A stretch of DNA of 64,000 nucleotides, taken from NCBI RefSeq assembly GCF_001894825.1, contig NZ_BCWY01000035.1:26626-90625 (forward strand), in the 5' to 3' direction. Positions within the stretch are counted from its first letter, which is position 1. Each line of letters starts with the position of its first letter. The position numbers were made by a program, and so were the translations under genes. The notes beneath the pieces are model-generated. The model was not told where the DNA came from, ran no database searches, and saw nothing but the letters and a program-made list of their open reading frames with translations. Origin of the DNA: Rhodococcus jostii NBRC 16295 (GTDB lineage: Bacteria > Actinomycetota > Actinomycetes > Mycobacteriales > Mycobacteriaceae). This document shows positions 27,792 to 37,951 of the stretch, one piece after another.

Positions 27792-27806
27792 TCTCGCTGA
27801 GTGGTA
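27792..27806. promoter_or_regulatory. 15-bp inverted repeat, steroid-region site 2
   Basis: TCTCGCTGAGTGGTA fits TCYCRSTSASYGRGA at 14 of 15 positions. It is centred between the old-yellow-enzyme-like start (66 bases away) and the divergent CoA ligase start (74 bases away). A GTGGT-A-ACCAC palindrome (27801-27811) overlaps its right half. Confidence 0.6.
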
Positions 27807-27879
27807 ACCACGTCCGGGCGCCCGTCACGGCGTGCCATGTTGTGTCGGTACGAGTGCCCGAGGACGAAAGGTCGCCTTG

Positions 27880-29541
27880 ATGACTGCCCCTACAGATCCA
27901 CAGTTGCACCTGGATCAGGTGATGTCGCGTCTCACCGGACCCGGTGGACGGTTCGAGCTCGTCGAGGAGGCTGTGCTCGGCACCCGGATGCCGGTGATGA
28001 AGAACCGTGGACGCTCGGTCGGCGAACTCCTCACCACGTCCCTCCGGTGGGGCGACCGCGACTACCTCGTCACCGCCGACCGCAGGCTGTCGTACACCGA
28101 GCACGCCGCGGCGGTGGCGGCCCTGGCGACGGCGCTTCGCGAGGACCACGGCGTCCGCAAGGGCGACCGGGTCGCGATCCTGGCCGCGAACACCCCCGAG
28201 TGGGTGATCGCATTCTGGGCCACGCAGGTTCTCGGCGCCATCAGTGTCGGATTGAACGGCTGGTGGGTTCCGCGGGAAGTCGAGTACGGGCTCGCCCACA
28301 GTCGCCCGAGCGTGGTGATCGCCGACGCGAAACGCGCCGAGACGCTCACCGCCGTCGGCGCCGATCTGCCCGTCCTCACGATGGAGGACGATCTGCCTGC
28401 GATCTTCGCGCGGTACGCGGGTTCCCCGATGCCGCACACCGACGTCGACGAGGACGATCCCGCCGCCATCCTCTACACCAGCGGCACGAGCGGGCGGCCC
28501 AAGGGTGCGCTGCACTCGCAGCGCAACATCCTGGCCGTCGTCGACTACCACCGCTTCAGCGACGCCGTGGTCGGCGAATTCAGCGGACGGCCCGTCGATC
28601 CGGCGGTACCGAGCCCGCTGCGCTACCTCCTGACCTCTCCCCTGTTCCACATCGCGAGCCTGCACAATCTGGTGATTCCGCGGCTGGCGACCGGTGGTGC
28701 CGTCGTCATGCACCAGGGCGGATTCGACGTGGACGCCGTGCTGCGTCTCGTCGAGCGCGAACGCGTCACCAACTGGGGTGCGGTACCCACCATGGCGTCG
28801 CGCCTCGTGGAGCACGACGACCTCGACCGGTACGACCTGTCGTCGCTCACCTCGTTCTCGCTCGCGTCCGCACCGTCGTCGGTCGCGTTCAAGGAACGGC
28901 TGCGGGAGAAGGTGCCGTTCGCCCGCAACGCGCTCGTGGACAGTTACGGACTCACCGAATGCAGCACGGCGATCGCCGTCGCCACCGCCCCTGAACTCGA
29001 ACAGTTCCCGGGCACGCTGGGGCGGCCCATCATCACGGTGAGCATGGAAATCCGCGATCCGTACGGCGAATGGCTGCCCGACGGTGTCGAGGGTGAGGTC
29101 TGCGTGCGCAGCCCGTTCGTGATGCTCGGGTACTGGGAGGACGAGGCCGCCACCGCCGCGGCGATCGCCCCCGGCCGGTGGCTCCGGACCGGCGATTACG
29201 GGCTCGTCGAAAACGGTCGCCTGCGCCTCACCGGGCGGCGCTCGGATCTGATCCTGCGGGGCGGGGAGAACGTGTACCCCACCGAGATCGAGCAGTGCCT
29301 CGACGAACACCCCGACGTGCTCGAGTGCGCGGTGATCGGGACGCCGCACGAGGATCTGGGGCAGGAGGTGTCGGCTGTCGTGGTCCTGCGGCCGGGCGCC
29401 GGTGCCACGGAGGCGGAACTGCGCGCGTACGCGTCCGAGCGACTGTCGTACTTCAAGGTCCCGACCCGGTGGCGGATCACCACGGACCTGTTGCCACGCA
29501 ATGCCACCGGTAAGATGATCCGGCGCGACATCGCCGTCTGA
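27880..29541 (+). CDS. Acyl-CoA synthetase, probable steroid side-chain CoA ligase
   Basis: 553-residue ANL-family ligase. [16 protein letters not shown] (A3), DSYGLTECS (A5), [20 protein letters not shown] (A7-A8) and [12 protein letters not shown] with the A10 lysine are all intact. It stands alone, divergent from the old-yellow-enzyme-like operon and ending in a palindrome. With the FadE34/FadA5-type operon just beyond, activation of the five-carbon bile-acid side chain (C24 carboxylate) is a sensible guess. The start MTAPTDPQ has AAAGG upstream. Confidence 0.8.
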   Translation: MTAPTDPQLHLDQVMSRLTGPGGRFELVEEAVLGTRMPVMKNRGRSVGELLTTSLRWGDRDYLVTADRRLSYTEHAAAVAALATALREDHGVRKGDRVAILAANTPEWVIAFWATQVLGAISVGLNGWWVPREVEYGLAHSRPSVVIADAKRAETLTAVGADLPVLTMEDDLPAIFARYAGSPMPHTDVDEDDPAAILYTSGTSGRPKGALHSQRNILAVVDYHRFSDAVVGEFSGRPVDPAVPSPLRYLLTSPLFHIASLHNLVIPRLATGGAVVMHQGGFDVDAVLRLVERERVTNWGAVPTMASRLVEHDDLDRYDLSSLTSFSLASAPSSVAFKERLREKVPFARNALVDSYGLTECSTAIAVATAPELEQFPGTLGRPIITVSMEIRDPYGEWLPDGVEGEVCVRSPFVMLGYWEDEAATAAAIAPGRWLRTGDYGLVENGRLRLTGRRSDLILRGGENVYPTEIEQCLDEHPDVLECAVIGTPHEDLGQEVSAVVVLRPGAGATEAELRAYASERLSYFKVPTRWRITTDLLPRNATGKMIRRDIAV

Positions 29542-29542
29542 A

Positions 29543-29593
29543 CGCCGAATGCCGCAGTGGTGCAGTCGAACTGCGCCACTGCGACATTCGGCG
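29543..29593. terminator. Convergent-gene palindrome, family Q copy 2
   Basis: Arms 29543-29566 and 29569-29593 pair over about 24 bases with two mismatches and a very short loop, beginning CGCCGAATG and ending CATTCGGCG. It lies between the convergent CoA ligase and SDR genes and shares its ends with the palindrome at 17672. Confidence 0.82.
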
Positions 29594-29613
29594 AGCGAGG
29601 GAGCGCGCGATCC

Positions 29614-30429
29614 TCAGCGGATGAGGTTGCCGAGATCGACGGGAATCTGCGCCCCGGTGATGTACCGCGCTTCGTCGGAACACAGCCACGCGACGACGGC
29701 GGCGACGTCTTCGGGCTGGGTGATGCTGTACGGCAGCGAGTTCTGGTAGATGGAACCGAGCGTCGACGCGAACCGGGCGATGAGCGGGTGCAGGTCGTTC
29801 ACCTTCATGCCGGTGTCCACACCGGCCGGGTGCACCGTGTTGACGCGGATGCGGTGCTCACCGAGTTCGTTCGCCATCGTCTTGGCGAGCCCGGTGATGC
29901 CGTGCTTGGTCGCGACGTAGTGGCCGGTGAACGGTGTGCCCTTCAGCCCGGACACCGAACTGGTGAAGACGACGGCCCCGCCCTCGCCCTGCTCGAGCAG
30001 GTACGGAATCGCCGCTTTCGCGGTGTGGAATGTGCCGGTGAGGTTGACGTCGACCGTCTCCTGCCACTGCTCGGCGGTGATCTCCCACGACAACGCGCCC
30101 GAGCAGATGCCCGCGTTCGCGATCACGACGTCGAGGCGTCCCAACCGGTCGACGCCGTCGGCGAGCGCCCGCGAGAGTCCGTCGAAGTCGCGCACGTCGG
30201 CGGTCGCGGCGACGATGCGCCGGCCGGTCGCCTCGACAAGCCGGACCGTCTCGGCCAGGTCGTCCTCCGTGGCACCAGGATAGGCGGTGGACGCGAAGTC
30301 GGCGCAGGCGTCGATCGCGATGACGTCGGCGCCCTCGGACGCGAACCGCACCGCCTCGGCGCGGCCCTGCCCTCGGGCGGCGCCGGTGACGAAGACGACC
30401 TTGTTGTCGAAACGGTGTTGTGACGTCAC
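29614..30429 (-). CDS. Mycofactocin-coupled-type SDR
   Basis: 271 residues. GAARGQGRAEAVRFASEGADVIAID followed by an insert ending YPGATEDDLAETVRLVEA is the signature of SDRs that hold a non-exchangeable NAD and pass electrons to mycofactocin. YVATK is the catalytic pair. It is the last gene of the operon FadA5-type thiolase, fused dehydrogenase, MaoC, thioesterase, SDR, so it may be the 3-hydroxyacyl-CoA dehydrogenase of that cycle or a hydroxysteroid dehydrogenase. Mycofactocin genes are not in this window. Confidence 0.82.
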   Translation of the reverse strand: MTSQHRFDNKVVFVTGAARGQGRAEAVRFASEGADVIAIDACADFASTAYPGATEDDLAETVRLVEATGRRIVAATADVRDFDGLSRALADGVDRLGRLDVVIANAGICSGALSWEITAEQWQETVDVNLTGTFHTAKAAIPYLLEQGEGGAVVFTSSVSGLKGTPFTGHYVATKHGITGLAKTMANELGEHRIRVNTVHPAGVDTGMKVNDLHPLIARFASTLGSIYQNSLPYSITQPEDVAAVVAWLCSDEARYITGAQIPVDLGNLIR

Positions 30430-30448
30430 GGTTTTGCTCCTGATCTGG

Positions 30449-31099
30449 TCAGCGGGGTCGGGGAACGGTCCTGTCGACGAACAGCCCCTCGACCGACACG
30501 CACACCTGCCCGTCCGCGGTGCGGATGTCTCCGACAGTGGTGATCTTGCGGCCGTCCACCGACATCAGTTTCCCGGTGAGGGTGAGCGGTTCGAACAGCG
30601 GGGTCGGACGATGGTAGCGGGTGCTCAATTGCGCTGTCACACCCGCCTTTCCGGCCCAGGCGTTGGCGACGCCGAGGACGTGGTCGAGCAGCAGCGCCGA
30701 CACGCCGCCGTGGACGTGTCCGGGCGGGCCCTGGTACGGGATGGTCAATGTGACGGTGCCCTGCACCGATCCGTCGGACATTCCCTCGAGTACCAGCGGT
30801 GGCGCGATCGCGTTCTCCGGTCCGGTCACCGGATCGTGCCGGGTGACCCCCTCGCCGTTCCACATGTCGATCAGCCGCTCCGCGACGGCGGGCGCGTGCT
30901 CCTCGAGGTGCCCGGCGATGCTGTTCAGTTCTTCCGCGACCCGGTCGAGGTTGGCGTTGCCCCGGTCGGTCCGCAGCAGCGCGTCGACCACCCGCCGGGC
31001 AGCCTCGGTCGCCCGGTCGACGGCAGACCCGTCCGGCGGCGACGTCAACACCGTTCCCGCCGGGCTGTTCTCGAGGGTGGGGTGCGTACCGACCTTCAC
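30449..31099 (-). CDS. PaaI-like thioesterase
   Basis: 216 residues. The C-terminal hot-dog domain has PGHVHGGVSALLLDHVLG, the acyl-CoA thioesterase PaaI/4HBT signature; the N-terminal 80 residues are helical. The GTG start overlaps the MaoC stop (GTGA), showing translational coupling in the side-chain operon. It may release CoA from dead-end steroid thioesters. The exact substrate is unknown. Confidence 0.82.
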   Translation of the reverse strand: MKVGTHPTLENSPAGTVLTSPPDGSAVDRATEAARRVVDALLRTDRGNANLDRVAEELNSIAGHLEEHAPAVAERLIDMWNGEGVTRHDPVTGPENAIAPPLVLEGMSDGSVQGTVTLTIPYQGPPGHVHGGVSALLLDHVLGVANAWAGKAGVTAQLSTRYHRPTPLFEPLTLTGKLMSVDGRKITTVGDIRTADGQVCVSVEGLFVDRTVPRPR

Positions 31100-31968
31100 C
31101 CGGTCACCTCCATCGTCGCGTGGGTCAGCACGGGCTGCCCGTCCCGCTCGGGGCAGGTGGCACGCAACGTCAGCCGGTCGCCGTCCTGCCAGACCGCGGT
31201 CTCCACCGTCTCACCCGGGCACAGCGACCCGGCGAATCGCACCGCGTAGTGGCGCAGCCGGGTGGGATCGCCGTTCAGCATCCCATCGACGACGGACTTG
31301 CAGACCACACCGTACGACGCGAGTCCGTGCAGGATCGGCCGCTCGAACCCGGCGGCCGCCGCGAAATCCGGATCCGCGTGCAGGGGGTTCAGGTCGCCGC
31401 TGAGCCGGTAGAGCAGTGCCTGTCTCGTTCCCGTGCGCGTCACGAGCACCTTGTCGGGTTCCCGGTCCGGCACCGTGGCCACCGACTCGGGTCCCGGGGA
31501 GCCGCCGAACCCGCCCTCATCGCGGGCCCAGATCTGCATCCCCGTGGTCCACAACGGGTGACCGTCCGAGTCGGTGGCCGTCTGTTCGAGCACGATGACG
31601 GCGGCCTTGCCCTTGTCCCACACGTCGGCCACCCGTGAGGACAGCCGGGCCGTGCCCGAGGCGGGAATCGGCGCATGCACGGTGAGCGACTGCCCGCCGT
31701 GCAGGATCTTGCGCAGATCGATGTCCACGCCGGGCAGACTCATGCCGGCCGCGGGCACCGCGCCCGCCGAGATCCCCTGCCCCGCCACCACCGCGAACGT
31801 GGGCAGCACCCGCAGGTCCTTCTCGTACACCCAGCGCAGTTCGGCGGGGTCCAGGGCGTTCGCGCCGGCGCCGAGCCCGAGGTGATAGAGGATCACGTCG
31901 CGGGCGGTCCACGACACGTCCCGGACCGTCGGGTCGGCGTTCAGGGCCACGTCCACATCGATTGCCAT
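31096..31968 (-). CDS. Double hot-dog MaoC enoyl-CoA hydratase
   Basis: 290 residues with the complete hydratase-2 motif YRLSGDLNPLHADPDFA (Asp and His catalytic) and HGLASYG, the size and layout of eukaryotic/actinobacterial hydratase 2. It probably hydrates the C22 enoyl-CoA made by the fused dehydrogenase upstream. The ATG at 31968 is twelve bases after that gene's stop. Compare the 17740 MaoC gene, where Asn-Pro of this motif is replaced. Confidence 0.85.
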   Translation of the reverse strand: MAIDVDVALNADPTVRDVSWTARDVILYHLGLGAGANALDPAELRWVYEKDLRVLPTFAVVAGQGISAGAVPAAGMSLPGVDIDLRKILHGGQSLTVHAPIPASGTARLSSRVADVWDKGKAAVIVLEQTATDSDGHPLWTTGMQIWARDEGGFGGSPGPESVATVPDREPDKVLVTRTGTRQALLYRLSGDLNPLHADPDFAAAAGFERPILHGLASYGVVCKSVVDGMLNGDPTRLRHYAVRFAGSLCPGETVETAVWQDGDRLTLRATCPERDGQPVLTHATMEVTG

Positions 31969-31979
31969 GTCAGTCTCGC

Positions 31980-34235
31980 TCACTTTCCGGGTTCGGGGTC
32001 GCGGGGCAGGCCCAGCAGGCGTTCGCCGATGATGTTGAGCTGGACGTTGGTGGTGCCGCCCGCGATCGACATGCACTGCGCGTTCAGGAACATCTGCGTG
32101 TCCGACGTGCGGGGCCGGTCGCCGAGCAGGGCGCGCGGTCCGGCCCAGTCCATCGCCACCTCCCACACCTGCTGGATGTGTTCGACACCGAGCAGTTTCG
32201 CGACCGAAGACTCGGCACCCGGTTGCCCGCCCGCGAGGGAGCGGAGGGTGGTGCGCAACCCCATCAGCCCACCGGACTGTGCGTCGCAGAGGACCTTGCC
32301 GAGCACGGTCAGCTGCTCGTCGTCGATGCCGCCGGGCAGTTCGGCGGCCAGGGTCAGCAGTGCCTCGCCGCCGGAACCCAGTGAGGAGTCGTGCGACAGC
32401 GACACGCGTTCGTTGGCGAGGGTGGTGCGGGCCAGCTTCCAGCCGTCGCCCGGTTCGCCCACCACGAGTTCGTCGGGGACGAAGACGTCGTCGAAGAACA
32501 CCTCGTTGAACAGGGCCTCGCCGGTGATCTCCCGCAGCGGCCGGATGTCGAGGCCGTCGCTGCCCTTCATGTCGATCAGGAAGTACGACAGTCCCTTGTG
32601 TTTGGGCACCGAGGCGTCGGTGCGGGCGAGGCAGATACCCCAGTCCGCGTCCCGGGCCATCGACGTCCACACCTTCTGCCCCTCCAGTATCCACCCACCG
32701 TCGACCTTGGTGGCCCTGGTGTTCAGGCCGGCCAGGTCGGACCCGGCACCGGGTTCGGAGAACAGCTGGCACCAGACGAGGTCGCCGCGCAGCGACGGGG
32801 GCACGAAGCGCTGCAACTGTTCTTCGCTGCCGTGTGCGATGAGGGTGGGCACCACCCAGTTGCCGATGATCATGTCGTGGGGCTTCAGCGCGGCCGCGCG
32901 CAGTTCCTCGGCGATCACGAGCTGTGCGACGGCACCCGCTCCCCTGCCCCACGGCGGCGGCAGGTGCGGTGCGGTGTAGCCCTTCTCGGCCAGGTATCTC
33001 GCCCGCTCGGACTCGCCCAGCGCGGCGGCGGGTACCAGATCCGTGAGCACGTCGGCGCGGATACCGTCCGCTTCCGGGGGAAGGTCGATGCCGAGCACCC
33101 GGCGGGCGCCGCCCCGGGTAGCCCGGGCCACGCGCCGCCGCCACGACGCCGTGGATCCGAGCAGGATCCGCAGCGACTGCGCCCGGCGCAGGTACAGGTG
33201 GGCGTCGTGCTCCCACGTGTAGCCGATGCCGCCGAGCACCTGGATGCAGTCCTTGGTCACGGTGAACGCCGCGTCGGGGGCGGTGGCCCCGGCGACCGCG
33301 GCCGCCAGTGACGCCTCCGCCGCACTGCAGCGCGGCGCAGCCGTCGCGGCCCTGGCACTGCAACTCGGCGCAGCCGTCGCGGCCCTGGCACTGCTTCCTG
33401 GATTCATCGCGCGGGCCGCGTCCCAGGCGCACACGCGGGCCTGCTCGGCGAGGCACAGCATCCGGGCCACCTTGTGCTTCACGCCCTGGAACTGGCCGAT
33501 GGGGCGGCCGAACTGCTGACGCACCTTCGCGTAGTCGGCGGCGGCGGTCACGGCCCAGTCGGCGACTCCCGACGCCTCGGCGGCGAACAACGTCGCGGCC
33601 AGGTCGAGGACACGCTGCGAATCGATCTGCAGGAGTTCGCCTTCCGCGAGCGCGAGTCGGGTCGCCGTCGCGACGGCGTTGCGGCGCACCACGTCGTGGC
33701 TGGGCAGGTCGGTCACGTCGAGCCGGTCTCGGGCCAGCGCCACGAACACGGTCTCGGCGCCGTCCGTCGCCGCGAGCAGGAACAGGTCGCCGACCTGCCC
33801 GCCGAGGACGTACCCGGACTCCCCGTCCAATGACACCACGCCGCCGTCCCGGACGAGGCGCAGCGTGCCCGGCTGCAGCGCGACCGCGCCGAGGGTCGAA
33901 CCGTCGGCCAGGCCCGCGAGCTCAGCGGTGTGACCGGCCTCGTGCAGGACGGCGCCGAGCAGCACGGTCGGGAGAAAGGGACCGGGTAGCAGAACCCGGC
34001 CGAGTTCCTCGGTGGCCACCGCCAGCTCCACCAGGCCGCGGCCCGCCCCGCCGACTTCCTCCGGCAGGTGCAGTCCGAGTACGCCCAGGTCCGCCAACGA
34101 CTTCCAGAACAGCGGTCGCTGCTCGGACTTGGCCTCGACGGCCTCACGGAGCACGGCCGGGGTCACGGTGCGCGTGGCCCAGCCTCGCACCGAGTCGCGC
34201 AGATCGCGCTCTTCTTCGGTCAATCCCATTGTCAT
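31980..34235 (-). CDS. Fused two-domain acyl-CoA dehydrogenase (FadE34-like)
   Basis: 751 residues carrying two acyl-CoA dehydrogenase units in one chain. The N-terminal unit (about 1-360) has the C-terminal-domain signature QQFGRPIGQFQGVKHKVARM; the C-terminal unit (about 375-751) has SEPGAGSDLAGLNTRATKVDGG and WILEGQKVWTSMA. Fusion replaces the usual two-gene alpha2beta2 arrangement, as in M. tuberculosis FadE34, which handles the five-carbon bile-acid-type side chain. A 33-bp tandem repeat lies near residues 283-305. The start is ATG 34235; ATG 34229 is possible. Confidence 0.85.
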   Translation of the reverse strand: MTMGLTEEERDLRDSVRGWATRTVTPAVLREAVEAKSEQRPLFWKSLADLGVLGLHLPEEVGGAGRGLVELAVATEELGRVLLPGPFLPTVLLGAVLHEAGHTAELAGLADGSTLGAVALQPGTLRLVRDGGVVSLDGESGYVLGGQVGDLFLLAATDGAETVFVALARDRLDVTDLPSHDVVRRNAVATATRLALAEGELLQIDSQRVLDLAATLFAAEASGVADWAVTAAADYAKVRQQFGRPIGQFQGVKHKVARMLCLAEQARVCAWDAARAMNPGSSARAATAAPSCSARAATAAPRCSAAEASLAAAVAGATAPDAAFTVTKDCIQVLGGIGYTWEHDAHLYLRRAQSLRILLGSTASWRRRVARATRGGARRVLGIDLPPEADGIRADVLTDLVPAAALGESERARYLAEKGYTAPHLPPPWGRGAGAVAQLVIAEELRAAALKPHDMIIGNWVVPTLIAHGSEEQLQRFVPPSLRGDLVWCQLFSEPGAGSDLAGLNTRATKVDGGWILEGQKVWTSMARDADWGICLARTDASVPKHKGLSYFLIDMKGSDGLDIRPLREITGEALFNEVFFDDVFVPDELVVGEPGDGWKLARTTLANERVSLSHDSSLGSGGEALLTLAAELPGGIDDEQLTVLGKVLCDAQSGGLMGLRTTLRSLAGGQPGAESSVAKLLGVEHIQQVWEVAMDWAGPRALLGDRPRTSDTQMFLNAQCMSIAGGTTNVQLNIIGERLLGLPRDPEPGK
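33323..33388. repeat. 33-bp in-frame tandem repeat inside the fused dehydrogenase
   Basis: Two adjacent 33-bp units, 33323-33355 and 33356-33388, are almost identical (differences only at bases 7-10 of the unit) and are followed by a partial third CACTGC...CCTGG. They encode an Ala/Ser/Cys-rich eleven-residue repeat (SARAATAAP core) in the N-terminal dehydrogenase unit after the VCAWDAARAMN helix. Confidence 0.9.
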
Positions 34236-34269
34236 GTCGGCCTCGTCGGTGGTCGTCGATTGTTCGGGG

Positions 34270-35466
<1,197 letters not shown>

Positions 35467-35479
35467 TCAGCCGCAGCTC

Positions 35480-35545
35480 ATAATTGGAATTTATTCTATT
35501 TCTGAGAAGACATCAATACCGTTTGCCTTGCAAAAAAACCGTCAT
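35480..35545 (-). promoter_or_regulatory. AT-rich promoter region of the side-chain operon
   Basis: A sharp drop in GC between the TetR gene and the thiolase. It holds an inverted repeat TGGAAT-TT-ATTCTA (35485-35498, one mismatch) and TTCTGAGAA. Neither the 15-bp repeat nor a KstR-type AACNNGTT core is clear here. It is the likely promoter for fadA5 and the genes after it. Confidence 0.5.
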
Positions 35546-35616
35546 CGCAGGTCAGACAGACGGAATGAATTTCACTTCACGGTCGCGGACGCGCCGGCAC
35601 CCCGGACCGACGAGCG

Positions 35617-36228
35617 TCAGCGGTGCGACAGGTTGACGAGCAGGAGGTCGCAGGCCTTGCGAATGTCGGAATCGGCGTCCGGAATCGAGACGCGGCCGTT
35701 GAGGCAGGACTGGATCACGCCGAACCACAACTGCACCAGCAGGCGCAGTGCCGTCAGATCTTCCTCGGTCGGGTGTTCGATCCCCGCAGCGTCCAGCATG
35801 ATCTGCCGGAATGCCCGGTCGACCTTCCCCGCGTCCGGCACGGACGCGACGTTGGCGGTGCTCGTCGACTGGATCATCGCCGTGGACAGGGCGGGGCGGC
35901 GCAGCAGACCGCGGGTGGCCCGGACGAGCACGTTGTACACCGCATCCTGCGGCGACTCGCCGGGGGGCGCGCTCTTCTTGAAACCGCTCCCCATCCGGTC
36001 GATTTGATCGACCATCACCGCGACGAACAGATGCGTCTTCGACGGGAAGTACCGGTAGAGCGTGCCGATGGCGACGCCCGCGCGTTTGGCCACCTCGTGC
36101 ATCTGGACGCGGGCGAGTTCCTTCTCCGTGGCCAGTTCGACGGCGGCCTCGAGCATGCGGACGTGGCGGGCCCGCTGTTCTTCCGAACTCGGTTCGGCAG
36201 CGTCCCGCGCTTCGGCGATTCTCGGCAC
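35617..36228 (-). CDS. TetR-family regulator, KstR-like
   Basis: About 203 residues. The N-terminal helix-turn-helix reads MHEVAKRAGVAIGTLYRYFPSKTHLFVAVM, close to KstR, the steroid repressor. The ligand domain is TetR-like and contains LLVQLWFGVIQSCLNGR. GTG 36228 is preferred since AAGGGGGA sits before it. It is upstream of and co-directional with the FadA5-like operon and divergent from kstD. It probably responds to a steroid CoA thioester; its operator is not identified. Confidence 0.82.
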   Translation of the reverse strand: MPRIAEARDAAEPSSEEQRARHVRMLEAAVELATEKELARVQMHEVAKRAGVAIGTLYRYFPSKTHLFVAVMVDQIDRMGSGFKKSAPPGESPQDAVYNVLVRATRGLLRRPALSTAMIQSTSTANVASVPDAGKVDRAFRQIMLDAAGIEHPTEEDLTALRLLVQLWFGVIQSCLNGRVSIPDADSDIRKACDLLLVNLSHR

Positions 36229-36307
36229 CCTCGATCCCCCTTCACTCCGCACACAGCCCCGGATCCGGTGTCGATTCTCGCATTGGATCGGGAAAGCATC
36301 GAATTAC

Positions 36308-36322
36308 GTCCGGTGAGTGGGA
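36308..36322. promoter_or_regulatory. 15-bp inverted repeat, steroid-region site 3
   Basis: GTCCGGTGAGTGGGA fits TCYCRSTSASYGRGA at 13 of 15 positions (mismatches at the first two). It lies 91 bases upstream of kstD and 80 bases from the divergent TetR start. Confidence 0.5.
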
Positions 36323-36412
36323 CCGCCCGTGCCGCAGGTCGCCCGGATGCGATTGCGTGAACCCCGCGACTGGGCCTCCAGTCTCCACAGACCATCAACG
36401 GAGGAAACGACG

Positions 36413-37951
36413 ATGCAGGACTGGACAACCGAGTGCGACGTGCTGGTGGTCGGTTCCGGGGGCGGCGCCCTGACCGGGGCATACACGGCCGCTTCGCAGG
36501 GTTTGCGTACCCTCGTCCTCGAGAAGACCCCACTGTTCGGCGGGACGTCCGCGTACTCCGGCGCCGCGGTGTGGCTGCCCGGAACCGCGGTGCAGGAACG
36601 TGCCGGCATCGGCGACTCCACCGACAAGGCTCGCACCTACCTGCGCGCGGTGGTCGGCGACGAGGAACTCGACCGTCAGGAGGCGTACGTCGCCACCGCC
36701 CCCGAGGTCGTCGCACTCCTCGAAACCGATCCGCACATCGAGTTCGAGTGGCGCGCGTTCCCCGATTACTACAAGGCGTCCGGACGCATGGACTACGGTC
36801 GCGCGATCAATCCGCTCGACCTGCCGAGCGACGAGGTCGGGGATCTCCGCGAGGTCATCCGTCCCGAGGCCGACGTCGACCGGGCCGGCGACCCGCACCC
36901 CGAGGGAACGCTGAACGGTGGCCGCGCCCTGATCGGGCGGCTCCTGATGGCCCTCCACGGCACCGGGCACGCGGAACTGCGCACCGAGACCGCCGCACGC
37001 TCGCTGATCGTCGAGGACGGCCGGGTCGTCGGCGTCGAGGCGACGAACGCCGCCGGGGAGAGCATCCGCATCCGGGCGACGCGCGGTGTCCTCCTCGCCG
37101 CCGGCGGAATCGAGGGCAACGCCGCGCTCCGCACCGAGAACGGCACGCCGGGCAAGGCGGAATGGAGCATGGGACCGCGTGGCGCGAACACCGGCGACCT
37201 CCTGCAGGCCGCGGTCGCGATCGGCGCCGACACCGCGCTCCTCGACGAGGCGTGGTGGTGCCCGGGGGTCGAACTTCCGGACGGCTCCGGCGCTTTCATG
37301 GTGGGCGTGCGAGGCGGAATCCTGGTCGACACTTCCGGCGAACGATACCTCAACGAATCGCTGCCGTACGACCAGTTCGGTCGCGCGATGATCGAACACG
37401 GGAGCGGCGCGTCGTATCTCGTCTTCGACTCGAAGGAGGGCGGACCGGTGTTGCCGGCCATCTCCATTCCGAACATCTCCGCCGAGAAGCATCTCGCGGC
37501 GGGCACCTGGGTCTCGGCGGACACGATCGAGGAACTCGCGGAGAAGATCGGTGTTCCCGCAGACTCGTTGTGCCGCACCGTCGAACAATTCGCCGACTAC
37601 GCCAAGCACGGAGTCGACGAGGCCTTCCACCGCGGCGAGGACCCGTACGACAACTTCTTCTGCCCTCCGGGCACGGGTGCGGATGCCCCGCCGAACCCGG
37701 CACTGAGCCCGGTGGCACAGGGCCCGTTCTACGCGGCCCGCATCGTCCTCAGCGATCTCGGCACCAAGGGCGGCGTCCGGACCGACGCCGACGCCCGGGT
37801 CCTGCGCGCCGACGGCACGGCCATCGACGGACTGTATGCGGCCGGTAACACGAGCGCGTCGCTCAGCGGCCGGTTCTACCCCGGCCCGGGTGTGCCGCTC
37901 GGAACCGCAATGGTGTTCTCCTACCGGGCAGTTCAACACATGCAGCGCTGA
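36413..37951 (+). CDS. kstD: 3-ketosteroid delta1-dehydrogenase (KstD1 type)
   Basis: FAD enzyme that introduces the 1(2) double bond in 3-ketosteroids. 512 residues. The FAD dinucleotide motif is CDVLVVGSGGGALTGAYTAA. By alignment from memory to Rhodococcus KstD1, the active-site Tyr119, Tyr318, Tyr487 and Gly491 correspond to Tyr119, Tyr319, Tyr489 (in GRFYPGPG) and Gly493, all present. GGAGGAAACGACG precedes ATG. It abuts the convergent hsaA gene with no gap between stops. A second, more distant kstD is at 53818. Confidence 0.92.
   Translation: MQDWTTECDVLVVGSGGGALTGAYTAASQGLRTLVLEKTPLFGGTSAYSGAAVWLPGTAVQERAGIGDSTDKARTYLRAVVGDEELDRQEAYVATAPEVVALLETDPHIEFEWRAFPDYYKASGRMDYGRAINPLDLPSDEVGDLREVIRPEADVDRAGDPHPEGTLNGGRALIGRLLMALHGTGHAELRTETAARSLIVEDGRVVGVEATNAAGESIRIRATRGVLLAAGGIEGNAALRTENGTPGKAEWSMGPRGANTGDLLQAAVAIGADTALLDEAWWCPGVELPDGSGAFMVGVRGGILVDTSGERYLNESLPYDQFGRAMIEHGSGASYLVFDSKEGGPVLPAISIPNISAEKHLAAGTWVSADTIEELAEKIGVPADSLCRTVEQFADYAKHGVDEAFHRGEDPYDNFFCPPGTGADAPPNPALSPVAQGPFYAARIVLSDLGTKGGVRTDADARVLRADGTAIDGLYAAGNTSASLSGRFYPGPGVPLGTAMVFSYRAVQHMQR

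Noticed and set aside
31969..33456. Extension of the MaoC frame to a 786-residue protein
   Set aside because: The added part is low-complexity antiphase translation of the fused dehydrogenase; the true start is ATG 31968.
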